64,000 nt of DNA, from positions 40,278,001-40,342,000 of the forward strand of contig NC_088930.1 of assembly GCF_038396675.1 (NCBI RefSeq), written 5' to 3'. The translations under genes and the position numbers were made by a program. The stretch comes from Hydra vulgaris. Lineage: Eukaryota; Cnidaria; Hydrozoa; Anthoathecata; Hydridae. Below, piece after piece: positions 1 to 11,132 of the stretch (position 1 is the first letter of the stretch; every line of letters starts with the position of its first letter). The notes under the pieces were generated by a model. That model was not told the origin of the DNA and did not search any database. It saw only the letters and a list, made by a program, of their open reading frames with translations.

Positions 1-2222
1 CTGAATGATTATGATTTGAATAAGCATAATTTTTTTTGTGATTACCATGGCATATGGTACCAAGGATAATCATAAACATAAAGTCGAGCTGGTTTTAAAC
101 AGAAAGCCTCAAATTTTTCAGTGTCAATATCTAAACCCCATGAAATTGTTGCCATTATATAATATAATATGCAATATTAGAATCAGTTCAACATCATTAT
201 TTAAAATTTCTGCAAACTTTTACGCATTTTGAAATGCTCTTCGAGCCGTATTTCCATCATTTGATGTTCCACTACCACCAAATTTAGGAGCATCAACTAT
301 CAAGCGCATTTCATCTTTAAATCTATTTTGAATTTGTTGTTTCAGAGCCTTTACTTTAGATTTATCTTCTAACATTCTTGCCTACCACTTTTTTTAAAGT
401 CATTTTTTGTCCAATATGTAATAAACATTCAAAAAAACGTGTCCAAGTATGTAACGATGATAAACCAAATGAATAACTACCTGTCATACCCTTTTTCAAA
501 ACCATTTTTTCAATATCATTCATTGCTTTGGGACTTGCCCCACATTTAGTAAAGTTTTGACTAGAATTTGTAACATCTGGAAGAGCAGTGTGAGCTTTTC
601 CATCAATCATAGTAATTTGTATTATATGATGTATTTTGATTTTTTTTATTATTTATATCAACTTCAGTATCTTGCAAGTTTGAAATCTCAAGCCTAACAA
701 GATCCTCTTCTGGTTTAGAAACTGCTACCGTTTCTTTTTCAAACTTAAAACGCAGAGGTCTACAGTACAATGTTGATGATGGTCGTGGATTTCGCCAAGC
801 TGGGTACCGTTTTCCATTTGAAAAGCAACACAAGTCCAATGGCACTAGACAAGTAATAAAAAGTGCCGGCTCATTGTTTAAATTTCTTGTTACTGTTCCT
901 TGCAATATTTGTTTATATACTGTCCTGTGGCACCATCAAAACCTATTATGTATCTCAAAGAAAATCTATCTGGAGTGCCTTCAGTGCTAAGGACATCATA
1001 CTGTGCCTTGCATATTCTATTTGCTGTATGATAAACCAAAGCCTGCAGTTTTATTTCAGCTGAAAAGTTTGAGACTAATATATCTGCAGGATAGCATAAC
1101 AGCTTTGCATCACAAACATCATTATATGGAGGATATATTAACTCCCTTTTCCACTGCTTCATTTCGAATAATTTGGAGGAAGCTTTTGTCAATCTAGCAT
1201 CTAAGAGAAGAGCTTCATTTTTAGACATTCTAAAATCTTTTTCTGAGGTTTTTTCAATTGGGTTTTTTTTTCTCCAATAGGTAATAGTGTTACATTTAAA
1301 TCATCAGGAACATGGCTTTGCAGCCATTTTTTATTCGTTTCTTCAAATTGAGTTATGCTGTTATATGACTTGCACTACTTATCTCGTAGATAATTGCTGC
1401 TTGTTGTAATCCAAATTCATAGCATCAATAAGTTTGTCCACAATACCAGAGTCAGATATTTGTAGATTATTAGGCTTATGCAAAATGAATGCATAGATAT
1501 CAAAATATTTCATTTTCAGCCTACAAATACAAAAAATATATTATTCATGAGGCATTTGGACAACCAGACATGAAACAAGCTCCAAAATATTTATATGTGC
1601 ATTTTAATGTGATATAAAAGATGTTTTATTAAAAAATTGTGATGATTGGAGCCTGGGAACACAAAAGAAGTTAGAATCTTGGCCCCCTACCCCAAAGATG
1701 AAACGTAAAAATCGTGTATAGAGACGCAGCTTACATCCGCCGGCAATAGGTAAAATATATATCGATAATGTACATAATGGGCAAGGTATTTCAAGTCTCA
1801 AATTTCTGGAGCATCCTGGGCCGCAAAAGTATTTTATTATTTAAGTAAAATTTTCACTAAAAAAGTACTTTAAATATGCATTAAAAATCAATTTATTTGA
1901 TAAAGCTTACGTGCAAAATAATTTTGCAATAGCTCATTTGATAGATAATTTACTTAATTATACAATAAAAAGATGAAATTTTAAAAATTAATAACAATTT
2001 TATGCTTATTAGTAACACAAAAAATATTATTAAATTAATAAAAAGAAAATAAAAATAAAAAATACCTTTTTTATTAACAGCTTAAAATGCAAACGGCATG
2101 ATAGTTAAACAGAGATATATACATTACATAAAAGCCGGATGTTTCAGCTATAAAATGGTATATAACATTGTCATTTTTGAGAATATTTTTTCATCCTTTT
2201 TTCCACTACCTGACCCACTGTG
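1..2222 (-). mobile_element. Transib-like (RAG1-related) DNA transposon, copy 1, cut by window start
   Basis: Homologous along most of its length to the element at 44,743-50,647 once the LINE in that copy is set aside. The right end reads CACAGTGGGTCAGG on the - strand (end at 2,222), beginning with the heptamer CACAGTG that is typical of Transib ends and RAG recombination signals. The other end lies outside the window. It carries a decayed ORF with RAG1-core-like motifs (see the pseudogene entry). About 700 bp between the ORF start (1,513) and the right end is AT-rich and non-coding. The family assignment is inferred from motif order plus end sequence; it could also be a less well known DDE family. 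Confidence 0.6.
20..1513 (-). pseudogene. RAG1-like/Transib transposase remnant (copy 1)
   Basis: Reading on the - strand from an ATG at 1,513 (MKYFDIYAFILHKPNN), several frames are needed. Motifs in order: GFDGATGQ, comparable in position to the first catalytic Asp segment of RAG1 (CDG); STLYCRPLRF, like the RAG1 CCKPL segment; KCGASPKAMND, half of a zinc-binding pair; SLHTWTRFFECLLHIG, comparable to the second Asp region; then GGSGTSNDGNTARRAFQNA and WYHMP. The block that should hold the third acidic residue is not seen before the window edge. Relative to copy 2, a segment around 1,262-1,290 is missing. Frameshifts and stops make it non-functional. RAG1-like identity is inference from remembered family motifs. 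Confidence 0.55.
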
Positions 2223-2248
2223 GTATGTGGAAAATAATTGATGCTTGA

Positions 2249-2551
2249 CGAAAACTTAAAACAGAAGAGAGGCAATTGCTTGAATATGCTCTAGATGGTC
2301 TGTGTTTTTCTTGTGGTTCCTTACTACAGGATGCAGAATTGTCTGAAGGTTTGCAAGATGTTGTCTTAGTTCGATCAATGAATTGTGGTGAACCGGTTGA
2401 ACCTTTGTACTACTTAGCTAACTATGTTGACATTTGTGTTTATTGTTCAGCAGACCTATCAATAGCAACACAAAAAAAAGACTATTATCCTCAATGCAAC
2501 GAATACTGTTCTCAACCAAATATTCCTGGCAGAACTACTAAGAAAAAGTAA
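2249..2551 (+). CDS. Cys-rich hypothetical ORF, possibly a terminal exon or transposon fragment
   Basis: Open frame immediately beyond the Transib-like end. It contains LCFSCGSLL, NCGEPVEPLYYLANY, DICVYCSADL and YPQCNEYC, so several CxxC or CxxxC pairs suggest one or two zinc-binding ribbons, and it ends in GRTTKKK and a stop. No ATG opens the frame: the upstream part (RKLKTEERQLLEYALDG) runs back to a TGA at 2,246, so this is either a 3' exon or a decayed fragment. I do not recognise the family. The basic tail and Cys pattern make a real peptide plausible, but no homolog was identified. Confidence 0.3.
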   Translation, partial: RKLKTEERQLLEYALDGLCFSCGSLLQDAELSEGLQDVVLVRSMNCGEPVEPLYYLANYVDICVYCSADLSIATQKKDYYPQCNEYCSQPNIPGRTTKKK

Positions 2552-3603
2552 TGTATTGCGAACGTGTTTTCTGTGAGCATTAATATATTACAGTATTAGC
2601 TATATTGACTATAATCATATTTTATAGAGAATATTATAATAATACTTTTATTTCTTTGCTATTTTTATCCTGATGAGTGCAAGGAAGACGTTTCAAATCT
2701 ATTCTGTTTTTTTTTGTTTCGTTTTTTTACAAGGTCTTAGAGATAAGAAGTTTTATTTTGTAATAAAACATTGTTTAAAATTTGCACCATATAATTTTAT
2801 TAAAATTTCATGCTAGAGGTTAATTGTAGTTATAGTTAAAGAAATTATGAAGTGACAATATTTATAAAATATTCAAGAAAATTCATAATTCAAAAGGATG
2901 TGGTGTAAGGTTAAGGCCAAGGATCTAATTTTTGAACTTAAGGCAAGGCCAAGGACTAACAACTCTGAAAAAAGTATAAGAAGAAAAAAAAATAAAAAAA
3001 TACGCAGTACTAGTCCGAGAGACAAGCCCCGTCACGCCTTTATGGTGCACTTTATAATAAAATAAAAACAACCTTATTGGTGTACAAATAAGTCTTGCAA
3101 ATTTTTGCGAAACTAATACGACCTAGATCAATACGCATTACTTACTCGACCTAGATTATTCTAGGTCGAATACGTAACACGATCAAAATATCTATATAGG
3201 CTCATCAGGTCTACATCAGGTCTATTTGAATTTTTGTTTTTTAATGCTTGTTATACTTGATGAGCTTTACTGCTTGTTATACCTTACTCGACCTCGATTA
3301 TTCTCGATTATACTCGATTATACTCGATTATTCTAGGTCGAGAACGTAACACAATCAAAACATCTATATAGGCTTATCAGGTCTTATTACACCAGATTTA
3401 TTATACTTACAGTATTATTTTTATAGGTATTGTACTACTATTGCAAATGATCGAACATAATTACCTGAAAATGCCTAAGATTTATTTTTCTTGCATAATG
3501 CATTTTTTAATGTACACTTTAACGAGTCTCTCTTATAAGCTGCTTAGCCTTAGGCTGAAGCTTATCGCTAAAAATCAATCTGCCTCAAATCTGACCTCTA
3601 TAA
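2552..3603. other. AT-rich non-coding stretch with a duplicated CGACCTAGA palindrome block
   Basis: No supportable gene. The notable content is a pair of direct repeats at about 3,142-3,230 and 3,282-3,391. Each runs from TTACTCGACCT through TCTAGGTCGA to ATATAGGC and TCAGGTC. The first contains the palindrome TCGACCTAGA-ttatt-CTAGGTCGA (3,146-3,169). The second has extra CTCGATTAT units. Confidence 0.5.
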
Positions 3604-3630
3604 GGGGACGTCCATAAAGTATGTACGCAG
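3604..3630 (+). repeat. Left terminal inverted repeat of a candidate 12.3-kb element
   Basis: Starts GGGGACGTCCATAAAG and ends GTACGCAG, preceded by TAA (3,601-3,603). It matches the reverse complement of 15,850-15,876 at 23 of 27 positions. Both ends also carry a C-rich subterminal block followed by TTGTACGCA. The TAA flank would fit a PIF/Harbinger-type target duplication. Confidence 0.5.
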
Positions 3631-3954
3631 TAAAATCAATGCCTATGGACCCCTCCCCCCTTGTACGCACTTGTACGCTTTTAACCACACTTCCCTTTCT
3701 GCGTACGTACGCGTTGTTATTGAAAAAGTATGACCCACCCAAAAAAACAAAGTTTTTAAAACATTAAATACAAAAAAATCAACATTTTTAGTTAGAGATT
3801 TTTCTGTATTTTATGCAAAAGTTTCTGGTCTTCAAATTTTGTAATTTTTCTAGATTCAAATGAATTTTGGAATTTTTTTTGATTATTTTTTTAGTTATGT
3901 TTATAATTATGTTTATAAACTAAAAAAGGTAAATTATAAAAATATTGCGTTAAG

Positions 3955-4074
<120 letters not shown>

Positions 4075-4410
4075 TATAAAATAGTTTGTAGTTATAAGTA
4101 ACAACGTTTTTCTTGTCTTTCTTATTATACGTTATTTAACGATTATTTATATTATTATTTATTTATGTAATTTATTATAAATAAAAAGAATATGAGACTA
4201 AAAAAAAGTAGTGGTTTAAAATTCTCCAAATATAAAGAATAACAATTACTACTTTGCCATACCATATATATATATTTTATTTTTAATGACTTATGTTTTT
4301 ACGACTTTAAAGTGCATTTCAATGACAGTTTTAAATATAAAACATATTTTAATAATAAACTAATAATAAATCAATACCATTTTTATTTTAAAAAATATAG
4401 CAAAATAAGT

Positions 4411-6408
4411 TTATACATCGGAGTTATCACTATCACTTTCTCTTTCTAAATCTGATATTGTTAATAGAGAAAGGTTGATACAATTTGCATTGGCAGATTT
4501 TTTTCGTTTATCCGGAAAGTGATGAGGAGCAGCAGATAGTCTTTTTATTTTATCTTTATACCATGCATCCAAAGCAGGGGTTGGGTCAACTTTCTTGATG
4601 CTACATCCTTCTTCGCCTATTCGTAAAAGAAATTCAAGTTGATCACGTAAATATGCGTTCTACTTAAGCGTTTGTAAACGGACAAAGTAAAAGCAACTCA
4701 AATACGTCTAACACATATCTGCATTCAGCAATAATTATATCTGATGTAAATATTTTTTTCCACGTTTTCAAATAGTATTTACCTAACGAATTTTTTAACA
4801 TTGGAAATATATAACTTTGTGAAACAATCCACTCAATAAAAATTTTATCAGTTTTAAACCCCCCATTTTTTAGGAGGTCTTTAAAATGTGAAACCACTTC
4901 TGCTATTTATTTATCATTAAATATAATCACAGGGTTCATTGGCCGAAAAGAAATGTTTAAAAGAAAAATTAAATTACAGAATAAAAGAGATACCTTAATA
5001 TCTTTGAAACGTAAATCCATACTAGCTGTTAAACTATTTATTATATCAGTAAAAATGTGTTGCACCGATGCAAGTTTTATTAAAATTTTCTAAAGGAATG
5101 TTTTGGTTAATAAAATTGCCATCAAAATTGCAGTCAAAAAAGGCTATACTTTCAATTAATTTTTTGTGGTTTGTTAAAATAGTTGAAATATTGGATATCG
5201 AATTATTTAAGAGATCTTTAAGTTTTTCCATTGTCCAATTAAATTGCTGCACCCTGCGGACAGCTTTTATAGGATCATGTAAATCTTGCTGGATGCCAAC
5301 ACTCAAGCGTCTCAACGATGCAAGAACATCTAGATAAACACATAAATATATTACAAGAAATAAATTTTTCCAAACTTTTAAAAATCCCTTTAGCTCGGCT
5401 TTTTGACGAATGAGAACCTGTTTGACTAAGAGACTTTATATGAGAAATATATGCACCATAATTATCTAAAGCTATTTTTATTGCATTCTACTTATGATCC
5501 AGCCAACGAGTACCGTATAATTTTGCTGGTTTAGGAACGGATTTTTCCCAAGCTTCTGATAAAAGTTTCAATTCTCGTAAACGTTTTGGCGATTGTTTAT
5601 AAAGACAATGTAACTTTAGTAAGAAGTTTTCACGATTTGAAAATGCAGTACATTTTTCAAAAGCATCTTTTAATGCAAGCTTGAGACGATGGTTAAAACA
5701 ATGTACTACTTGAAGCCATGGAGATTTTTTTTTATTAATGCTTTTAAATCTGAATGAATACCAAAATTTATGCTAGCTCCGTTTACGTTTAACCCTAAGA
5801 GTTTTATATAACCTTAAGAGTTTAGCCATGTCATCTATTCCAACTCTTGCAAATGCTTGTTCTTGACTGATTTGTAAACCACAGCCATTACTATTGTCAG
5901 GGCTTTCAACTGAAAAAATTTTAATGGATGGGCTACCCTCAAAGAAATACAACACATATACTAATTCCTGTTTGAGTGTAGCAATATCGCAACTGCCATC
6001 ACTTAAAATTGAATAATATCTCGACTTTATAAAATCCTCTTTAAAAGAATCTTCAGCAATTTTACCGATGTAATCTGTAAAAATACCAGCAGCTTGATTA
6101 GTTGAGTAACTATTACCAAGATCAACGCCGTTTTTTTTATTAGCTCTAGCAAATCAGGGAAATCGGAAAATGAACGTTCTTTTTTTTGCCAAATAGTAAA
6201 CTGCATTGAATTTCTTATTAAGTGAGTCACGATCTTTTTCACCCATTTCTCGTAGCCCTTTTTTAATATCAGTGTTTTTATTTATATATTCTTTAAAACC
6301 TTCCGCACCAAATTTACTCCAATAATCAATGAGATGTGATTCCTTATGTTGTTTACTGTTGCAATGGCTTCTTACGCTGTCTTTTTTAATTGACGGAGTT
6401 CCAGGGCG
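4411..6408 (-). pseudogene. ZNF862/KIAA1586-like hAT-derived gene, main part, decayed
   Basis: Fragments on the - strand in several frames. From the N side: RPGTPSIKKDSVRSHCNSKQ followed by HKESHLIDYWSKFG, a zinc-finger-like segment shared by ZNF862-like proteins; FFEGSPSIKIFSVESP and QISQEQAFARVGIDDM; a central part near 5,046-5,315; then DPTPALDAWYKDKIKRL and an acidic end ERESDSDNSDV with a stop at 4,411. Frameshifts occur near 6,150, 5,960, 5,330 and 4,660. The first about 65 residues are found separately at 11,168-11,358, displaced by the LINE inserted at 6,413-11,163. The family descends from hAT transposases; the role here is unknown and the copy is dead. Confidence 0.65.
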
Positions 6409-6527
6409 AATCAATTGCGATTGCGGTTCTGTAGTAAACGGACGTGCTTTTGCTACGAAAGAAATAAAATAATAAAATTGATATTGCAATTTTTATTTAT
6501 TTATTTATTTTTCAAATCTTGTCAATA

Positions 6528-7370
6528 ATGAGTTCAAAACTTAACACTGAAGTCTCAATAAAATTAGTTCGTGAAATATTTCAAGAAATGTTCCAAAAAC
6601 AACAAAAAGATATTTTAGCGTTAATAAGTGCAAATTTAAAACTGGCTAACGATCGAATTGATGGATTGCTAACAGAAATTAATACATTAAAGAATTCTTG
6701 TGAAGTTTTAAAAAAGGAAAACGAAAACCAAAATACCGATCTTAAAAAAACAAACAAGCAGATGATAAAGTATGAAAAAATACAAAAAGACATTGAAGAA
6801 AGTCTAACGTTCTATCAGGATTGCCATGATAAAAAAGTCAGCGATTTGGAAAAAAAATTGATAAATGATAAAAAAGTCAGTGATGTGGAAAAAAAAATGT
6901 CGTCGAATGCAACCATAGGGGAGAATGAAAAAAATAGATTTAGACAACTAGAAGATCGTCAAAGGAGAAACAATCTTCGAATCGAAGGAGTCAAAGAAAA
7001 TGATAACGAAAACTGGGATGATACGGAAGTAAAAATAATAAACCTTCTTGAAAATAACCTCAATGTAAAAGATGTAATCATAGAAAGAGCGCACAGAACT
7101 GGTATTATCGATATTAAAAAGCCTAGAACAATTGTAATTAAGTTACTAAATTATAAAGACAAAGTAAAGATTTTAAAAAACGCCAACAAACTAAAAGGTT
7201 CTGAAATTTATATTAACGAGGATTTTTCGCTAGAAACTACTATAATAAGAAAGAAACTTCTTGAAGAAAGTAAAACACATAGGATAAACGGTAAATATTC
7301 TGTTGTTATATATGATAAGCTCATTGTTAAAGAATTTAGAAAAAAAAAATCATTTTTTTTTTTTAGTTAA
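6528..7370 (+). CDS. LINE ORF1 RNA-binding protein, coiled coil plus L1-ORF1-like domain
   Basis: 280 residues from the first true ATG (MSSKLNTEVSIK). The longer frame opens nine bases earlier at a TTG. Residues 1-130 are highly charged with heptad-like Leu/Ile spacing (DRIDGLLTEINTLK), predicted coiled coil. From about 140 onward, RRNNLRIEGVKEN, IIERAHRTG, RTIVIKLLNYKDKVKIL and EIYINEDFS match the RRM-like and C-terminal domains of L1-type ORF1 proteins. These bind LINE RNA as trimers and form the ribonucleoprotein with ORF2. It ends in a Lys/Phe run encoded by A- and T-tracts. Intact reading frame. Confidence 0.85.
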   Translation: MSSKLNTEVSIKLVREIFQEMFQKQQKDILALISANLKLANDRIDGLLTEINTLKNSCEVLKKENENQNTDLKKTNKQMIKYEKIQKDIEESLTFYQDCHDKKVSDLEKKLINDKKVSDVEKKMSSNATIGENEKNRFRQLEDRQRRNNLRIEGVKENDNENWDDTEVKIINLLENNLNVKDVIIERAHRTGIIDIKKPRTIVIKLLNYKDKVKILKNANKLKGSEIYINEDFSLETTIIRKKLLEESKTHRINGKYSVVIYDKLIVKEFRKKKSFFFFS

Positions 7371-7426
7371 ATTATTAATATTGATTTATTTTTTTATAGT
7401 AATATTGATTTATTTTTTTATTTAAA

Positions 7427-10400
7427 ATGGCTGATAATATTGTTTTATCAAATATAAATTTTAATTCACAGAAAAAGCCAATAATTTTAAACAACTATTC
7501 GGATCCCGATTATAATTTTTTTAACGACAGTCAAGTAATTAAAAATACTAGCCCGATTTACTATAACCCAAATTCAAAAATTATTGATAAAGGAATGGAA
7601 GATAATTCGTTTTCAATGCTTCACATTAATATTAGAAGTATTCAAAAAAATTTTGAGTCATTGAAACAATTTTTACATAAAATTGACATTAGATTTCAGG
7701 TAATTTGTCTCAGCGAGACATGGTGTAACGATGTAAGCATTGAAAACAATTCCAATTTTCAATTACCTAATTATAAAGTAATTCATCAAGTTAGAGCATC
7801 AAATAAGGAAGGTGGAGGTTTGTGTATATACATAAAAAATTCAATTTTATTCAAAAGGAAACCACAGTTAAGTTCAACCACTAATGATTATGAATCTTTA
7901 TGTGTTGAAATTATTAATAAAACTTCAAGAAATATCGTCATCCATGCTTTATATAGACCGCCCTCAGGAAGTATTAAGGCATTTGAAAAACACATTAAAA
8001 GTATAATTAAAAAAAAATCAACTTTAAATAAATCGGTTTATATTGTTGGTGACATTAATCTTAATATATTAGAATACGACAAAAATAAAAACATTAAGAA
8101 CTTCTTTAACACAATTTTTCAAAATAGTTATATTCCCCTAATCAATAAACCAACGCGAGTAACTAGAGAAAGTGCAACATCTTTAGATCAAATTATTACA
8201 AATGATTTCGTAAATATTAAAATAAGGACAGGTATATTTAAATCTGACATTTCTGATCACTTCCCTATTTTTATTCTATCGCAAAAATGCATCGACTATG
8301 ATGCTCTTAGTGATAGAAAAAAATTAATTACAACACGGTTAGTAAACGACGCTTCCATCAAAAATTTTCATAAACTTCTTACTGGTGTCAACTGGGACAC
8401 CCTACAACTAAATCTAAATGCCGATAAAGCATATGATATCTTTTTAACTGAATTTCTTAATCTTTATAATAAAGCATTCCCGGAAGTTACTAAAGTTATC
8501 AAAACAAAAACACTTTTAAACACCTGGATCACGAGGGGCATTCTTAAATCCTCAAAAAAAAAACAACGTTTATATAACAAGTTTCTTAAAAAAAAAACTC
8601 TTAAAAATGAAACTAATTACAAAACCTATAAACGGCTATATGAATCAGTTTTAAAACGCTCAAAGAAACATTACTATTCGGAACAATTATTTAAACACAA
8701 AAATGATTCGAAAAAAACATGGCAAATTATAAAGGAGGTAATCGGTAAAAAACGTTTATACGGTAATTTACTTCCGAAAAATCTTAAAGTTAATAACAAT
8801 TGTATTGTAAATAAATCCTTAGTGGCCGAAACACTTAATCAGTTTTTTGTAAATATAGGTCCTATTTTATCATCAAATATAGCAACTTCTAAAATACACT
8901 TTAAGTCTTACGTAACCTCAAACAACATTAGTGTTATGTCTAATTCTAAACTTACGGAAAATGAATTATTAGACGCAGTCTCTTTGTTAAAGCCCAAAAA
9001 AAGTGTAGGTTTCGATTCTATAAGTAGTAATGTCGTTATTAAATCGATAAAATACATCACAATTCCATTATTACATATTTTTAATTTATCTTTAAAACAT
9101 GGTGTTTTTCCAGAAAACCTAAAAATTGCAAAAATCATTCCAATTTTAAAATCAGGCGATCCTTCTGAAGTTGCAAATTATCGTCCAATCTCAATTCTTA
9201 ATTGTTTTTCTAAAATATTAGAGCGAGTTATGTATAATAGGCTTTATTCTTTTTTAAATGTAAATAATATTCTTTACCATAAACAATTTGGATTCAAATC
9301 TGGCCATTCCACCGATCATGCAATCATTCACCTTGTTCAGGACATATTTAAATCGTTTGATGAAGGCAAGTATACCCTTGGTCTTTTTATCGATTTAAGT
9401 AAAGCTTTTGATACAGTCAATCATCAAATCCTTCTATCGAAACTCAAAAGTTATGGTATAAAAAATACTAACTTGTCCTGGTTCGAGAGTTATTTGACTA
9501 ATAGGAAGCAGTATATAGTTTATGATGAAGGAAAAACTAATTATGAGACAATTACATGTGGTGTTCCTCAAGGATCAATTTTAGGGCCACTTCTATTTCT
9601 TGTTTATATAAACGATTTAAATAAATTTTCTAACATTTTAAATACAATTTTATTTGCAGATGATACCAGCTTGTTTTATTCCAATAAAGATATCAATATA
9701 TTATTCCAAACATTAAACAAAGAACTAGACAAACTAACCCAATGGTTTAAATCAAACAAGTTATCTTTAAATATTACTAAAACAAAATACACTTTATTCC
9801 ATCGCCTACAGAAAAAATCAGATATTCCCTTAGAACTTCCGGACCTTTTTATTGACAATCAATTAATAAAGAGAGAGCAATCAATAAAGTTTTTAGGCGT
9901 GTTTCTAGACGAAAATGTAACCTGGAGGGAACATATAGGTGTAGTTGAAGATAAAATATCAAAAAATTTAGGTATAATGTACAAAGCAAAGCAGTTATTA
10001 CATCGATCTTGTTTAAAAAACATTTACTTTTCTTTTATTCATTGCTACTTAAGTTATGCGAACATTGCTTGGTGTAGCACTAACGCGACGAAAATAAAAA
10101 AATTGCTTAGCAAACAAAAACAGGCTATAAGGATAATTTCAAACGTAGATCGCTTCTCACACACACAAACACTATTTAATAAACTCAATATCCTAAATGT
10201 ATATAAACTAAACCTCTATCAAGTTCTTATTTTCATGTTCAAACTTGATAAAAATATATTACCAATCTTATTTTATTCAATTTTTGAAAAAATAAATCAC
10301 ATATACCCAACCAGATTTTCAAAATACAACTACATTCAATCCAAAACTTATTATTCCGCTACTAAATTCTCTATTGTAAACAGAGGACCAAAGTTGTGGA

Positions 10401-10507
10401 ACATAATATTAAATAATGAAATGAAAACTAATTATTCTTTAAACCAATTCAAAACAAAACTTAAGCAATTACTTTTGTTAACTGAAAATGAATTAAATTT
10501 TTTCTAA
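7427..10507 (+). CDS. LINE ORF2: AP-endonuclease and reverse transcriptase
   Basis: 1,026 residues with a standard ATG. Endonuclease domain about 63-290: SMLHINIRSI, LSETWC, GGGLCIYIKN, HALYRPPSG, VGDINLN and SDISDHFPIF, the last near residue 276 with the catalytic Asp-His. Reverse transcriptase about 500-800: PKKSVGFDSI, NYRPISILNCFSKILE, FGFKSGHSTDHAI, DLSKAFDTVNH (about 655), GVPQGSILGPLLF (about 711), FADDTSLF (about 742, catalytic Asp pair) and KFLGVFLDENVTW. The C-terminal part ends with RGPKLWNIIL, as in CR1-type proteins. It nicks target DNA and copies the LINE RNA at the nick. No stop or frameshift seen, so the copy may be recent. Confidence 0.92.
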   Translation: MADNIVLSNINFNSQKKPIILNNYSDPDYNFFNDSQVIKNTSPIYYNPNSKIIDKGMEDNSFSMLHINIRSIQKNFESLKQFLHKIDIRFQVICLSETWCNDVSIENNSNFQLPNYKVIHQVRASNKEGGGLCIYIKNSILFKRKPQLSSTTNDYESLCVEIINKTSRNIVIHALYRPPSGSIKAFEKHIKSIIKKKSTLNKSVYIVGDINLNILEYDKNKNIKNFFNTIFQNSYIPLINKPTRVTRESATSLDQIITNDFVNIKIRTGIFKSDISDHFPIFILSQKCIDYDALSDRKKLITTRLVNDASIKNFHKLLTGVNWDTLQLNLNADKAYDIFLTEFLNLYNKAFPEVTKVIKTKTLLNTWITRGILKSSKKKQRLYNKFLKKKTLKNETNYKTYKRLYESVLKRSKKHYYSEQLFKHKNDSKKTWQIIKEVIGKKRLYGNLLPKNLKVNNNCIVNKSLVAETLNQFFVNIGPILSSNIATSKIHFKSYVTSNNISVMSNSKLTENELLDAVSLLKPKKSVGFDSISSNVVIKSIKYITIPLLHIFNLSLKHGVFPENLKIAKIIPILKSGDPSEVANYRPISILNCFSKILERVMYNRLYSFLNVNNILYHKQFGFKSGHSTDHAIIHLVQDIFKSFDEGKYTLGLFIDLSKAFDTVNHQILLSKLKSYGIKNTNLSWFESYLTNRKQYIVYDEGKTNYETITCGVPQGSILGPLLFLVYINDLNKFSNILNTILFADDTSLFYSNKDINILFQTLNKELDKLTQWFKSNKLSLNITKTKYTLFHRLQKKSDIPLELPDLFIDNQLIKREQSIKFLGVFLDENVTWREHIGVVEDKISKNLGIMYKAKQLLHRSCLKNIYFSFIHCYLSYANIAWCSTNATKIKKLLSKQKQAIRIISNVDRFSHTQTLFNKLNILNVYKLNLYQVLIFMFKLDKNILPILFYSIFEKINHIYPTRFSKYNYIQSKTYYSATKFSIVNRGPKLWNIILNNEMKTNYSLNQFKTKLKQLLLLTENELNFF

Positions 10508-11032
10508 TAAAACTTCTTTATATTAGAAATCAATAATTAATAGTTAATTAATTAATTACTTTAGATTATTAATACATAATTAATCAATAATTGTACATAT
10601 ATTTTTATCATTTTAAATGATAATCTTCTTTTTGAGAAATTTATTTTTTATTTTGCGTTATTTATTAATCTTTTACTTTTATTTTATACTGTTTATTTGC
10701 TTTTACTTAATTGGCAATGAAAAGTATTATAAATATAATTAAATAAGTTAAACTATAAAATACTCTACCAATAAAATGTTTTTATATAAAATCATATCTT
10801 CTTATTTTTCAAACCAATTCTTAAATGTTATTTTTGTCATTTAATATTTTAATAAATTTTGTTTCTTTTATTTTACAAGGCAACTGTTATATCTTATTTT
10901 TTGAAAAACTATAAATTTTAAACGATATGCGATATATTAAAATTTTCTTTTCATAATATATATCAGAGATATATACATTGAAACTATATTTTATTGTCAA
11001 ACTATATTTTGTCTAGTAATGACGCATTTTTT

Positions 11033-11073
11033 GGGGCTTAATGATAAGACTAAATTTGTCTTCTTCTAGCCCC
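11033..11073 (+). promoter_or_regulatory. Stem-loop in LINE 3' UTR, candidate reverse-transcriptase recognition element
   Basis: GGGGCT at 11,033-11,038 pairs with AGCCCC at 11,068-11,073. Inside, AAGAC (11,046-11,050) pairs with GTCTT (11,058-11,062). It lies about 90 bases before the A-tail. Structured 3' tails are known to recruit the cognate RT in several LINE clades; the role here is inference. Confidence 0.45.
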
Positions 11074-11132
11074 GGTCATGTAATTATTTTTTTATAAGTT
11101 ACGACTGTAAATTTTTTTTTATCGGCAAAAGC

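Noticed and set aside
9676..9858. Minus-strand frames within the LINE (also 8,908-9,138 and 6,581-6,793)
   Set aside because: Shadows of ORF1 and ORF2 in the antisense direction.
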